Positions 8,097 through 17,012 are shown, counted from the stretch's first letter. The stretch is 64,000 nucleotides of DNA from Leptolyngbya sp. SIOISBB (GCA_010671905.1 JAAHII010000001.1:6534026-6598025); one strand, 5' to 3'. Notes: generated by a model not told the origin, from the letters alone. Program-made: numbers and translations.

Positions 8097-8289
8097 GCTC
8101 GTGTGACTAGCCTCACGGGCTCTCAGATCAAGGTGGGCGGGGACTCCTCCGGAGTGGCTCTGCCAACGCTCAGTTTTCTCAGGGAGCAATTAAGGAGCGC
8201 TTATTTTCACATCAGGGAGCGCTCAGGGGCGCGCCTCACTATAGAACTCAAGATGATTAAGTCGCTCCAGCGACGAAGGAGTTCAAACT

Positions 8290-8778
8290 ATGAAACGCAT
8301 TGCCCTTGCTTTAACTACCTTGACCGCCATTACTCTCGCCATTGCTCCTGCCAGCTACGCCGCACCTGACTTCGACGAACTGCGTCAAGCAAACCTCGAC
8401 AAAGACGCCGTCAACTTCGATGAACTGCGCCGCGAAAACTTGGATAAAGATGCGGTGTCCGAAATCCAAGTCAAAGCGATCGACTTCGACGAGTTACGCC
8501 GTGAGAACCTCGACAAAGATGCCATCAACTTCGATGAACTGCGTCAAGAAAACCTGGATAAAGATGCCGTCTACGAAGTCCTCGCCAAGGGGGTGGATTT
8601 TGATGAGTTGCGGCGCGAGAACTTAGACAAAGATGCCATCAACACGGATGAGCTGCGTCAAGCGAATCTCGAAAAAGGCCACAAGTTTGACCCGTTGCGA
8701 CAAGAAAACCTCGACAAGGATGCAGCGGCTCCCGGTGCGCCCTGGTACGAGAAACTTGAGGAAGGTGTTGGCCTTTAA
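8290..8778 (+). CDS. Secreted DELR/NLDKDA repeat protein
   Basis: A 162-residue protein with a clear Sec signal peptide (MKRIALALTTLTAITLAIA, cut after about ASYA) and GAAGGAG 9 bases before the ATG. The mature part is seven repeats of about 13 residues, consensus FDELRxxNLDKDA, four separated by short spacers (SEIQVKAI, YEVLAKGV). The sixth begins TDELR with NLEKGH, the seventh FDPLR. Alternating acidic and basic residues suggest amphipathic helices or an extended charged rod. No cysteines, no enzyme domain. Function unknown; periplasmic or extracellular. DNA repeats are diverged at the third codon position, so the repeats are held by selection rather than recent duplication. Confidence 0.85.
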   Translation: MKRIALALTTLTAITLAIAPASYAAPDFDELRQANLDKDAVNFDELRRENLDKDAVSEIQVKAIDFDELRRENLDKDAINFDELRQENLDKDAVYEVLAKGVDFDELRRENLDKDAINTDELRQANLEKGHKFDPLRQENLDKDAAAPGAPWYEKLEEGVGL

Positions 8779-8862
8779 TCTACGAAACTGAGCTTTGCTC
8801 GCGAGTGTGAAATCAATCGCACTCGCCCGATCTATCCACAACGTTCCCTCACACATCCACTG

Positions 8863-8899
8863 GCCCCCTTGATGCATTTCGGATTGAGGGGGCTTTTAT
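8863..8899 (+). terminator. Terminator after the repeat protein
   Basis: GCCCCCT/AGGGGGC stem with a long loop, then TTTTATT. About 85 bases after the stop. Confidence 0.7.
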
Positions 8900-8950
8900 T
8901 CCGGCTTGGTGCCTTGAACTCCACGTAGAGTCAATCATCTGCACCATGAA

Positions 8951-8984
8951 CCGCTGATAACATTAGCTATCAGCGGTTTTCTTA
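8951..8984 (+). terminator. Second terminator-like hairpin
   Basis: Perfect 9 bp stem CCGCTGATA/TATCAGCGG, loop ACATTAGC, then TTTTCTT. No gene lies between it and the previous terminator. Confidence 0.75.
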
Positions 8985-9260
8985 ATTGGTACCGCCACTC
9001 GTTGACGTGATGCGTGTGTCTTGTCCCCTAAGTTGAACATTTACGGAAGCATAAAGTGCATACATCTCATGCACTGGCAAGCACTCCAAGGTTCAAAATT
9101 GCACAAGGCAGTCAATCGTTTTTCGCATAAGCGGAGCAAAGTTGAGTGGTGGAAGCATAATTTAAACAACTTTTCTCAGATGTTTGCTAGTCTCTGTTTT
9201 CTTTGCTGGATTTGGGTTTTGACGCGCATTGGTGAGTGCTCATTAGCTTGGTAACTTGGC

Positions 9261-9437
9261 ATTGAAGTCCTGTTGGCCGGATTGTCGTATTGGCAGAGGG
9301 CAATTTATCCAACAGCTGTTAAACAATTGGTATTTCAGTTCCGTTGGCCGGGATTCAGAGTTTGCGGGGTCTTCAGGGATCTACCAACCTGGCATTGTAA
9401 GTTTCAGTCCCGTTGGCTGGGATTCAGGGGTTGCGGG
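9261..9437 (+). CRISPR. Decayed CRISPR array: three degenerate repeats, two spacers, no cas genes
   Basis: Three 37-base repeats at 9261-9297, 9332-9368 and 9401-9437; consensus begins GTTTCAGTCCCGTTGGCC and continues GGGATTCAGAGTTTGCGG. Spacers are 34 and 32 bases. The repeat has the usual short internal hairpin (GTCCC/GGGAT). Repeat 1 is most diverged, as for an array end. No cas gene is in the window. The regular 69-71 base period is direct evidence; assignment as CRISPR rather than another interspersed repeat is inference. Confidence 0.6.
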
Positions 9438-9641
9438 CTTCCCTTCCTGTTCTTCCCGCCAAGCAGGGAACTGCACTGCCAAAAACCCCAGGGCCACGAT
9501 CGCCACAACCCCAGACGCAAGACAAATGCTGATCACAGCCATTCGGTTCATCGCTCACCTACCTCAATCTCTAATCTTTGATATCAATACCTTTGAGTGG
9601 CCCATAGCCACCAACCTCTGTACCACTGGCATTTGCCAATC

Positions 9642-10057
9642 TCATAAAAGGCATTTCATCACTGCTGCCTCCAGATGCCAATCGAGAGCGACCCATAAGT
9701 TGTAAAGCCCAGTTGCAGCATCCTCCTGAGTGGGTTTGGGTTGTGCGTGCCAATTAGTAGTGACAGTGATTATGATAGTCTTTCCGTCCTCATCAAACTC
9801 ACTCAGCTCAGCCCTGGCGACAAGTGATCCGTTGGGGCCGATTTCTCGAACCTGAGTCATGAAGATCTCTACCGCTTCATTGCTTCTGGCGGCTGCTCTT
9901 TCCTCAGCTGCATTTCTTCTGGCGGCAAATTGGTCACGTAATTCCTGATACTGCTTTCTTGCCGTTTCTCGGTTGACCTGGTACTCGGCAATTTTTGCTG
10001 GAGCTTCTACGTATTGAGTGCTGTCTTCAGGGATCTGCTCTAATGCACTAACAGCAA
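9642..10057 (-). pseudogene. Gene fragment, C-terminal part of a coiled-coil/repeat protein
   Basis: An open frame runs leftward from the orphan CRISPR-like repeat at 10058 to a stop at 9642, about 138 codons; the first ATG is only at 9860. It begins AVSALEQIPEDSTQYVEAPAK and continues AEYQVNRETARKQYQ. That LxxIPxxSxxYxEAxxKLxxY motif is a common linker in cyanobacterial lipoproteins and surface proteins. The rest (TIIITVTTNWHAQPKPTQEDA) looks like a small globular end. The true N-terminus and domain are missing, so I call it a fragment cut at the repeat. Confidence 0.55.
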
Positions 10058-10094
10058 GTTTCAGTCCCGTTGACCGGGATTTGGAGTTTGCTAC
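10058..10094 (+). repeat. Orphan CRISPR-like repeat
   Basis: GTTTCAGTCCCGTTGACCGG then GATTTGGAGTTTGCTA: same consensus as the array at 9261 but 657 bases downstream of its last repeat, with the gene fragment between. Suggests that material was inserted into the array, or that the array was broken up. Confidence 0.6.
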
Positions 10095-10429
10095 AGTGGG
10101 GCTTGTATTCCACTGCCAGAGAGGGGTTGAGGGGTAGTTTTGGAAACCGCTTCATGAAGCCTCAAATGTAGCTCAAACATAGCGCCAGATTCTCGTAATC
10201 ACTTAGCCAAGACTTAAATGAAGTATTGATTTGTCAAGGTCCTACACTTTTTGGCAAACCTCCCAGGGATTGGGCGATCGCTTCGGTTTGCCAAATTTAG
10301 CCACCTCGCATCAGGATAAGAACTGCTCAGCGAGATGACAGCGGCTCGACACCCAAATAACACGATTGATCACGTGCCGCTTCTAATCAGCAAACGGTAA
10401 TCAACGCTATTGCCATAGGGTTAATTTAA
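10095..10429. other. Intergenic, no gene seen
   Basis: About 335 bases between the last CRISPR-like repeat and tRNA-Leu. Contains a HIP1-like site but no ORF, strong hairpin or promoter I can support. Confidence 0.4.
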
Positions 10430-10510
10430 TGCGGATGGCGAGACTCGAACTCGCACGGCAAAGCCACACGCCCCTCAAGCGTGCGTGTCTACCAATTCCA
10501 CCACATCCGC
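10430..10510 (-). tRNA. tRNA-Leu (anticodon GAG)
   Basis: Reverse strand folds as a class II tRNA: acceptor GCGGATG/CATCCGC plus discriminator A, anticodon stem CACGC/GCGTG with loop TTGAGGG (anticodon GAG), variable arm TGGCTTTGCC, T arm GCGAG-TTCGAGT-CTCGC. CCA is not encoded. Confidence 0.95.
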
Positions 10511-10694
10511 GTGGGAGGTCCGGTACTCAGAGGGATTGCAAGAACCGTTTAATAAAGATAGCTCAGATCCGGACAGTTTCAATGGCCAATTTGTGCGCGG
10601 TATTCACAGTCGATCGCGGGGTCAAAAGTTGCGCCGCCACCTTCACAGTGGCTGCACACAGCAAATTAGGTTGAATTTGAGATATGCCCGCAGC

Positions 10695-11087
10695 TTATGC
10701 GGCTGAATCTTGGGCGGCCAAAAAGCGCTGGAGCCGCATCAAATTCAGGCTTTGTCCCAGGTTGATTGGTAGTACAGAGACGCCCTCAATCCGCGATTGC
10801 ACCCACTCATCGCCCCAGCACCATTCATGAAAGCCATCGACGCCTTCCCACAGCAAAAAGCGAATGCTCTGGGGGGTCAGATCAGTCACTTGATGCTGCA
10901 CCTTGAGCGGGCCTAGATAACTGGTAAACGTCGTGCCTGATTCAAGCACATCGGGTAAACCGATCGAAAAGGTTTGCGGCCACAGCCATTGCTTAAACTG
11001 ACGCGGCTGCAGCAGGCTATCGCGAATCACCTCAGCGGGGGCATCCACCTCAACCCGCAACGTCGATTGTTGATAAGTGCCGAACAT
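10695..11087 (-). CDS. SRPBCC-family protein
   Basis: A 130-residue protein with the START/SRPBCC pattern: an N-terminal strand STLRVEVDAPAEVIRDSLLQP, W-rich centre (FKQWLWPQ), the curved sheet TSYLGPLKVQHQVTDLTPQS and a C-terminal helix LGQSLNLMRLQRFLA. This fold binds hydrophobic ligands; the substrate is unknown. Single gene, convergent with nothing and divergent from the deacylase gene at 11233. Confidence 0.75.
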   Translation of the reverse strand: MFGTYQQSTLRVEVDAPAEVIRDSLLQPRQFKQWLWPQTFSIGLPDVLESGTTFTSYLGPLKVQHQVTDLTPQSIRFLLWEGVDGFHEWCWGDEWVQSRIEGVSVLPINLGQSLNLMRLQRFLAAQDSAA

Positions 11088-11232
11088 AAGCTTCCATGCG
11101 CTGATACACGCTTATTGTGACGTAGCCTGGTAAATTTTGACGGCTTTATCAGGAGTCGTGAATGATGCCTGGGCTTCACTCACTCACACTTTTCGCTGAG
11201 AGAATAGAAATCGTTCTGTCAGTCAGGTACTT

Positions 11233-12360
11233 ATGGATGCCGAAATCACGGTGTTGCCGTTACTGCAAATGGCTTCGGGCGATCCGCTGTTGCTGCAACA
11301 ATATCGATTTATCGGGGCCCACTCAGGCAAGGTGGTGTATCTGCAAGCCAACTTGCACGGGGCCGAAATTGCGGGCAATTCTGTCATTCATCGCCTGTTG
11401 ACCTATCTCAATACGCTAGCGGAAACGGCCCTGCATGGCGAAATTCGCCTGGTACCTGCTTGTAATCCTATCGGGGTCAACACCCGTGCTCACAACTTTG
11501 CCAGTGGTCGGTTTAACCCCTATGACGGATATGACTGGAATCGGATCTTTTGGGATTGGGAACAGGAGCATCACGGTGCTAAAGCCTTTGCCAAAAAGCA
11601 TTTGGAGAGCGATCGCGCCACCATTCAGCAAACTTATCGTCAGTTCATCTGGCAACACTTTGAAGCGGAACTCGACGCCTTAAAGTCGCCCATGGGGGTG
11701 CCCGTCCACCAACGATATCGCACAGGCTTACAGCAATTGGCGCTAGATGCTGACATCGTGATTGACCTGCACAGCTCTAGCAATCAAGGATTGGTGTACA
11801 CCTACTATTTTCGCGATCGCGCCCCCTCTATCCCCTACTTCGACTTAGACTTTGCCATTTTGCTAGATCAGTTTGACGGCAATGCCTTTGACGAAGCCTT
11901 CATTAATCCCTGGTTGGAGTTAGAAAAAGCCTTTGCGGCGCTGGGGCGATCGCTGCGGTTCGATGTGGAAGCCTGGACCTTGGAGTTGGGCACGGGCATG
12001 AAAATGGATGCCCAGGCGATAGAACGCGGGGTGAATGGCATTTTGAATTACCTGCGACAGCAGCAAGTGTTGCAAGATGGTGAGGCCATTTTTCACCACT
12101 CAGTGCCCCTAACTCGTGCCAGCCAACTGACCAAGTATTACGCCACTGCTGGGGGCTTTGTCCAACGTCGGGTGGCGATCGGCACCTGGGTACAGTCTGG
12201 AGAGATGCTGTATGAGCTGCTCTGCTTGAATAAAACGGGACAGTTGCCCCACACCATCACCGTAACAGCCCAACAGGCAGGACTGGTCTACGATCTGTCC
12301 ACGAGCGAAGCAGTCAGTGAAGGGGAATACGTGCTTGGAGTGATGGTACCGGATGAGTAG
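11233..12360 (+). CDS. Succinylglutamate desuccinylase/aspartoacylase-family zinc hydrolase
   Basis: A 375-residue M14-type deacylase. Zinc site: NLHGAEIAGN (HxxE, residues about 39-42) and, further on, VIDLHSS for the second His. ACNPIGVNTRAHNFASGRFN matches the substrate-loop Arg/Asn motif of the family, and a C-terminal beta domain (about 290-375, QQAGLVYDLSTSEAVSEGEYV) fits. The family removes acyl groups from amino acids or cleaves amide bonds; exact substrate not predictable. The start could be the ATG at 11233; an upstream ATG at 11162 is in another frame. Confidence 0.85.
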   Translation: MDAEITVLPLLQMASGDPLLLQQYRFIGAHSGKVVYLQANLHGAEIAGNSVIHRLLTYLNTLAETALHGEIRLVPACNPIGVNTRAHNFASGRFNPYDGYDWNRIFWDWEQEHHGAKAFAKKHLESDRATIQQTYRQFIWQHFEAELDALKSPMGVPVHQRYRTGLQQLALDADIVIDLHSSSNQGLVYTYYFRDRAPSIPYFDLDFAILLDQFDGNAFDEAFINPWLELEKAFAALGRSLRFDVEAWTLELGTGMKMDAQAIERGVNGILNYLRQQQVLQDGEAIFHHSVPLTRASQLTKYYATAGGFVQRRVAIGTWVQSGEMLYELLCLNKTGQLPHTITVTAQQAGLVYDLSTSEAVSEGEYVLGVMVPDE

Positions 12361-12411
12361 AGGCGAAGCATTTTGGTAGTAATATCAATTCTGCAAAATA
12401 GCGCTACAAAT

Positions 12412-12497
12412 CGAGGATCCCCCGCTGTCGCCGCCCCCTTAGAAAAGGGGCTACTCTCAGGGTTTCCCCCTTTTTAAGGGGGATTGAGGGGGATCTT
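12412..12497 (+). repeat. Partial copy of MITE R2 (interior only)
   Basis: GATCCCCCGCTGTCGCCGCC, then TTTCCCCCTTTTTAAGGGGG and GATTGAGGGGGATC. Same interior as the 210 bp R2 elements at 20375 and 46893, without their outer inverted ends. Confidence 0.6.
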
Positions 12498-12541
12498 TCC
12501 CTTTGGCAGATGTGTAGTTCAATTTTAGAGAATTGGTAGTA
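12497..12541 (+). repeat. Partial copy of dispersed repeat R4
   Basis: CAGATGTGTAGTTCAATTTT then AGAGAATTGGTAGT. Matches one end of the R4 copies at 38297 (reverse) and 46734. Confidence 0.45.
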
Positions 12542-12646
12542 ACGTTACGCATCAGATAACATCGCTATTCACAAACTGTCTCGCCCGTGCAGCGGTGGGT
12601 GCAGGGGAAAGGGCTGTGAAGATTAACAGACGTTGCGTCCCTGGCG

Positions 12647-12994
12647 TTATTCGCGAAGGTTGACGGGTTTCTGCCACACGATGAGGACGAGGCAGCCATC
12701 GTCGCTTGCTACCCAGTGATCACTCCCCGGCGCATTGATGACGAGGGAGCCCGCTGGATACGCCTGATGCTGGTCACGCTGGGAGCCGGACAGCACAAAG
12801 ATGTGTTCATAGCCAGTGTGGTCGTGGTGAGGGACGTGGGCTCCGGGGGCATACCGTAGCAAAGCTGCCGAGGGGCCGGTGCTGTCACCATAGAGCCGAT
12901 GAATTTCGACCCCAGGGCGAAAGGGTTGCCAGGGTAGGGTGTCGGCGCGATCTCTGAGCGACCAGATATCGGGGATGACGAGGGGAGACAGCAT
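12647..12994 (-). CDS. Cupin-domain protein (ChrR-like)
   Basis: A 115-residue single cupin. Metal motif APGAHVPHHDHTGYEHIFVLSG (H-H-H-E) and a second box AGSLVINAPGSDHWVASDDG. I take the ATG at 12994; the frame stays open upstream only because it reads through an 8-base tandem repeat. ChrR-type cupins bind Zn or other metals in anti-sigma factors or as oxygenases; here it stands alone. It follows the ABC ATPase gene on the same strand. Confidence 0.8.
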   Translation of the reverse strand: MLSPLVIPDIWSLRDRADTLPWQPFRPGVEIHRLYGDSTGPSAALLRYAPGAHVPHHDHTGYEHIFVLSGSQRDQHQAYPAGSLVINAPGSDHWVASDDGCLVLIVWQKPVNLRE

Positions 12995-12997
12995 GGG

Positions 12998-13075
12998 TGG
13001 CTGGGTGATTGGGTAGTTGGGTGATTGGGTAGTTGGGTGGCTGGGTAGTTGGGTGGCTGGGTAGTTGGGTGCTGA
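12998..13075. repeat. 8-base tandem repeat (GGGTRRYT)n
   Basis: About nine units alternating GGGTGATT, GGGTAGTT and GGGTGGCT, directly upstream of the cupin start. Such short tandem repeats are frequent in some cyanobacteria and change length by slippage. Confidence 0.85.
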
Positions 13076-13084
13076 AAGGATCCC

Positions 13085-13200
13085 TGAATACCTAAGACCC
13101 AGTACCTGAGACCCAAGACCCAAGACCTAACAACCAAGACCTCCGGGCAGGCTCCACCAACAGACCCTCATACCCTGCCACCCTCATACCCTGCCACTCC
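13085..13200. repeat. 7-base and 16-base tandem repeats
   Basis: A run of imperfect CCCAAGA-type heptamers (13091-13141), then CCTCATACCCTGCCA twice (13168-13197). Together with the octamer run they fill the whole gap between the cupin and ABC genes. Confidence 0.7.
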
Positions 13201-14750
13201 TAATGCCCGGCCATACGTTGACCGATGACTCTCAGATCGGCGTCAGCGATCGCGCTTTCATAGACAAATTCGCCTTCACTCATAACGAGGATGCGATCGG
13301 AGAGGGCGAGCAGTTCATCCAAGTCTTCGCTGACCAGGAGGACAGCGACGCCACGGTTGCGGGCTTCGATAATCATGTCGTGGATAAAGTCCACCGCTGC
13401 AAAGTCCAGGCCAAAACTGGGATTCGCCGCAATTAGCAACTGCACCTCATGGGAAGCCAGTTCACGGGCGAGGACGGTACGCTGCACGTTGCCGCCAGAG
13501 AGGTGACTGATGGGCGTTTCGACGGACGGAGTTTTGACGGAGAAAGTTTGCACCAATCCCACAGCGGTATTACGAATGGCTTTGAGGATCAGGAGCCAGT
13601 TCCATTTCGCCTGGGGCGGGCGATCGAAGGTGCGTAACGCCATATTTTCGGCCACGCTCATAGTGGGCACACAGGCATTTTTGAGCGGTTCTTCCGGTAG
13701 GGAATAGACGCTGTGTTTCGCCATTTCAGCTCGGGTGGCGGTGTACAGGTCGCCGTTAACTTTCAGATGCCCCGCAGTGGGGATTCGCTGGCCGGATAGA
13801 CAATCCACAAATTCTCGCTGTCCATTGCCCGATACTCCGGCAATGCCTACGATTTCACCGGTGTGGACCTGCAGATTCACGCCGGTGACCGCTGGCAGCC
13901 AGTTGTCTTTATTGGCGTGTAAGTCCACAACTTCCAACACCGGGGTGCGAGTCTCTACCTTGGCTTTAGGCACGGATTTATGCTGACGTTCTTGACCCAG
14001 CATCATTTCGGCCATGGCGTCGATCGATAAATCTTTGACATGGCCTTGCCCAGCCAGTTGACCGCGCCGCAAAATCGTCACTTCATCAGCAAAGGCCTGC
14101 ACCTCGCGAAATTTATGAGTAATCAGCAACACGCTGAGTTGCCCTTGGGAAACCGCTGCTTTTAAGAGTCCCAAGACCTCGTCGGCTTCGTCGGGCGTGA
14201 GCACAGAGGTGGGTTCGTCCAGGATCAGCAGGCGGCTCTTGAGGTAGAGCTGTTTGAGAATTTCTAACTTTTGCTTTTGTCCCGCCGCGAGTTGCCCCAC
14301 GGGCGTGGCCAAATCCACATGGAAGGGGGCCGCATCCATAAAGTCTTGCAGCGCTGCCAGTTCGGCCTTCCAGTTAATCAGGTTTTTGTTGTCATAGCGA
14401 GAGAGCACTAAATTTTCGGCCACGGTCATGGCGGGCACAGAGGTGAAGTGCTGATAAACCATGCCAATGCCGCAAGCGTGGGCATCTTTGGGACTGTGAA
14501 TCACCTGGGGCTGTTCGTTGATCAAGATTTGTCCCGCCGTGGGATGGTAGAAGCCCATGACGCATTTCACCAGGGTGCTTTTGCCCGCGCCGTTTTCTCC
14601 CAACAGGGCGTGTAAGGTACCGGGCCGGAGCGTCATGGAAACTTGGTCGAGGGCGGTGAAGCTGCCAAAGCGCTTGGTCATCTCGACCACATCCAGTTGG
14701 GGTGGCTTTTCAAGACTCAAAGTCCGGGTGGGTAAGGTGGCAGTATCCAT
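13200..14750 (-). CDS. ABC transporter ATPase, two ABC domains (nucleoside/simple-sugar type)
   Basis: A 516-residue protein from the ATG at 14750; the frame extends further upstream through an R1 repeat but that part is repeat-encoded. Two ATPase modules: Walker A GENGAGKST, LAAGQKQKLEIL signature and LLILDEPTSVLTP in the first; a degenerate second with GVSGNGQ, HLSGGNVQRTVLARE and LLIAANPSFGLD. This tandem, asymmetric ATPase is typical of importers for nucleosides, ribose or galactose (RbsA, BmpA/NupA systems). LIAANPSFGLD is the form seen in nucleoside-type members. No permease or binding-protein gene is in the window, so the system is either split or orphaned. Confidence 0.85.
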   Translation of the reverse strand: MDTATLPTRTLSLEKPPQLDVVEMTKRFGSFTALDQVSMTLRPGTLHALLGENGAGKSTLVKCVMGFYHPTAGQILINEQPQVIHSPKDAHACGIGMVYQHFTSVPAMTVAENLVLSRYDNKNLINWKAELAALQDFMDAAPFHVDLATPVGQLAAGQKQKLEILKQLYLKSRLLILDEPTSVLTPDEADEVLGLLKAAVSQGQLSVLLITHKFREVQAFADEVTILRRGQLAGQGHVKDLSIDAMAEMMLGQERQHKSVPKAKVETRTPVLEVVDLHANKDNWLPAVTGVNLQVHTGEIVGIAGVSGNGQREFVDCLSGQRIPTAGHLKVNGDLYTATRAEMAKHSVYSLPEEPLKNACVPTMSVAENMALRTFDRPPQAKWNWLLILKAIRNTAVGLVQTFSVKTPSVETPISHLSGGNVQRTVLARELASHEVQLLIAANPSFGLDFAAVDFIHDMIIEARNRGVAVLLVSEDLDELLALSDRILVMSEGEFVYESAIADADLRVIGQRMAGH

Positions 14751-14785
14751 GATGCGGTAGTTGGGAGAGTAAAGTCGGATGGTGG

Positions 14786-14886
14786 TATAGCAGAATGCGG
14801 AATGCGGAGGTCGGAATGCGGAATTGAAATGCCTGCCAGAAGATGGTTTCAACAATCCGGAGCGACCTGATCAAACTGTGATTTGC
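14786..14886 (+). repeat. Dispersed repeat R1, copy 2
   Basis: Starts TATAGCAGAATGCGGAATG, contains AGGTCGGAATGCGGAATTG and ends CTGATCAAACTGTGATTTGC. Lies just 5' of the ABC gene and extends its reading frame artificially. Confidence 0.75.
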
Positions 14887-14935
14887 GATCGCCCAAGGGC
14901 GATCGCCGGAATCGTGGCAGGGTCAAAACGAACCA

Positions 14936-15619
14936 TTAGCTCTGAATCGCTTCAATCAAGGCGGTAGACGTGGCGATCGCCCCAAACACGCCCCCCTGCA
15001 TAGTGACCATTTTGAGGGCCGCGAGGTAGTTGCCATAGTCGGTCGCCCCTGTGCAATCTGATAGCATCAGGCATTCATAGCCGCGATCGTTGGCCTCGCG
15101 CATGGTGGTGTGAACGCAAACGTCGGTCGTAATGCCGGTCAGGATGACATTTTGAATACCGCCGCGACTGAGGACGAGTTCTAAATCCGTCGCGTAAAAG
15201 GCTCCTTTGCCGGGTTTGTCAATGACGACTTCCCCCGGTAGAGGGGCCAGTTCAGGAATGATGCCCCAACCCGGTTCGCCCCGAACCAGAATTTTGCCGC
15301 AGGGGCCAGGATCCCCAATGCCTGCGCCGATTTGACGCGATCGCCAGCGCTTATTTTCCGGTAGGTCGGACAGATCAGGTCGATGGCCTTCGCGGGTGTG
15401 GATGATGGTATAACCGAGCGATCGCATCACCGCCAGGAGTTTTTGCAACGGTTCGATCGGCGCTCGCGTCAGCGACAGGTCGTACCCCATTTTGTCGACA
15501 TAGCCCCCCTGACCACAAAAGTCAGTTTGCATATCGATGACGATGAGCGCCGTATTGTCTGGCCGCAAATCGCCATTGTAAGGATAGGGATACGGATCAG
15601 CGTCGACAGTACGTCCCAT
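14936..15619 (-). CDS. Cysteine hydrolase, isochorismatase-like
   Basis: A 227-residue enzyme from the ATG at 15619 (a GTG at 15643 would add 8 residues). Catalytic triad visible: D in [13 protein letters not shown] in [14 protein letters not shown] in [19 protein letters not shown]. These motifs and length fit the biuret/N-carbamoyl amidohydrolase branch of the family rather than true isochorismatase. Next to a nucleoside-type ABC ATPase and a cupin, a role in degrading an imported nitrogenous compound (pyrimidine, ureide or biuret) is plausible inference. Confidence 0.85.
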   Translation of the reverse strand: MGRTVDADPYPYPYNGDLRPDNTALIVIDMQTDFCGQGGYVDKMGYDLSLTRAPIEPLQKLLAVMRSLGYTIIHTREGHRPDLSDLPENKRWRSRQIGAGIGDPGPCGKILVRGEPGWGIIPELAPLPGEVVIDKPGKGAFYATDLELVLSRGGIQNVILTGITTDVCVHTTMREANDRGYECLMLSDCTGATDYGNYLAALKMVTMQGGVFGAIATSTALIEAIQS

Positions 15620-15717
15620 GGTGCCTATACATAAAATTCTCACTGGAGACTTAGCATCTCACCGATCATCAGGAGAGTTCAGCACGAACGAATGGCATGA
15701 AAAATCATGATTGTTGA

Positions 15718-15809
15718 TATAGCAGAATGCGGAATGCGGAAGTCGGAATGCCTATCAGATAGCAGTTTCAGAAATTGAGAGTGACTTGATCAAACTGCGG
15801 CTTGCCATA
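15718..15809 (+). repeat. Dispersed repeat R1, copy 3
   Basis: TATAGCAGAATGCGGAATGC at the left and TGATCAAACTGCGGCTTGCC at the right; about 92 bp, shorter because one GAATGCGGAGGTCG unit is missing. Confidence 0.75.
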
Positions 15810-16025
15810 CTAAATTTCGGCGAACGAGTCGGCGATCTCTGTTGCTGTATGCGAGCACGTCATTCTAAGCACCAGATAGGGGATCAATAGCTTAAATGGA
15901 GTTTTGAAAGATCGATGCGATAAGGCTTTTGCTCCTGTACTCCACACCTTAACGGTCGCACTCTGCTACATCATGCTGTCATGCCCCCCAACTGCTCAAG
16001 AAATTTACTCAGTAGACCTCTTGCG

Positions 16026-16080
16026 CCAATAGCGCCCCCTAAATTCCCTAGACATCAGGGAATTTAGGGGGCGCTATTGG
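16026..16080. repeat. Perfect 24 bp inverted repeat
   Basis: Left arm 16026-16049 (begins CCAATAGCGCCCCC, ends AATTCCCT), loop AGACATC, right arm 16057-16080 exactly complementary. No T tract. Downstream of the secreted protein gene at 16158; could stop transcription from either side or be a mobile palindrome. Confidence 0.85.
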
Positions 16081-16157
16081 CTCATGTAGAACCTGCAAGA
16101 GTCGTTTCCCCAAGTTTGAGAGACAAAATGGGGCCTTATGTTACTCGTGCAAGGGCT

Positions 16158-16730
16158 CTAATCGATGATAGGAGCGGCATTCGCAAACCCCATGATATTG
16201 GTCGTCAAGTTGGCTAAAGCCGTCGTGGCTTGGGTGCGCCCTGTTGCTAGCGGAAAGACCTCAAAGGAATTGGCCACACCAGGTACACCGCCCCCTGCCA
16301 TTGGAGTAGCAGTCGTCATCACACCGCAGAAGCCATTTGCGGGCCTAAAACAGATTGCTGGATAGCCAGCGCCGGTCATGCCCACGTCAAAGACCCAATC
16401 GCTATAGGCGCTCGTGTTGAAAGAATTTAGGCGATCGCGGTATTGAATACAGCGTCCTTGACCACTAATCGCACCCACTTGGGAAAAGACCGCTAGACTA
16501 CCCTGAACGGGAACGCCGATGGAAGCATCCGGCGTCACAATCAGTGCATTCGCTTGCTGAGTTCCTAAGCCAGACGGATCATCCTGCAAGCTGCCGCTGG
16601 GAACAGAGCAGCCAAAAGTTCGTCCAGGAAAGGGTTGGGCAACACTAGCCGGACTCAAGCTCGTCAGGATAGGTACTGCGCCGACAGCCGCCACCATTAA
16701 TTTTAGAGAGATAGAACTAAAAAGCTTCAT
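16158..16730 (-). CDS. Secreted hypothetical protein
   Basis: A 190-residue protein with a Sec signal peptide (LKLMVAAVGAVPILTSLSPA, cut near SVA-QPF). The mature part has four cysteines (FGCSV, GRCIQY, AICFRP, GFCGVM), which could form two disulphides, and a Gly/Ala/Thr-rich end. No recognised domain. Likely periplasmic or extracellular. Confidence 0.65.
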   Translation of the reverse strand: MKLFSSISLKLMVAAVGAVPILTSLSPASVAQPFPGRTFGCSVPSGSLQDDPSGLGTQQANALIVTPDASIGVPVQGSLAVFSQVGAISGQGRCIQYRDRLNSFNTSAYSDWVFDVGMTGAGYPAICFRPANGFCGVMTTATPMAGGGVPGVANSFEVFPLATGRTQATTALANLTTNIMGFANAAPIID

Positions 16731-17012
16731 AGCTATAGACTCGTCAACTCCATGTGGATTGATTTAGAGGCGAGGTTGTCAGGCATAGCTGGGCTGGCAA
16801 TCCTCTAGAAGCTTTTCAGGCTCAAACTAAATTTTTCAGGACAATAATGTGCGGCTGAGGTCATGGAATGCGATCATCACGACTGCGATCGCCGTGTATT
16901 TGTTTGTGCCACTGGCGGCTCCTAACAAATCCTTGCTTTGACGAATTGATAATGCGCTGAGTCGCAGCTCCCCTAATGCAAACTTTTGATCGCCTCAGGC
17001 TTGATCAGAGCC

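Noticed and set aside
9021-9581. Several ORFs across the CRISPR-like repeats
   Set aside because: They exist only because the repeats have no stops; they read through spacers.
13735-14760. Plus-strand ORFs inside the ABC transporter gene
   Set aside because: Shadows of the minus-strand coding sequence.
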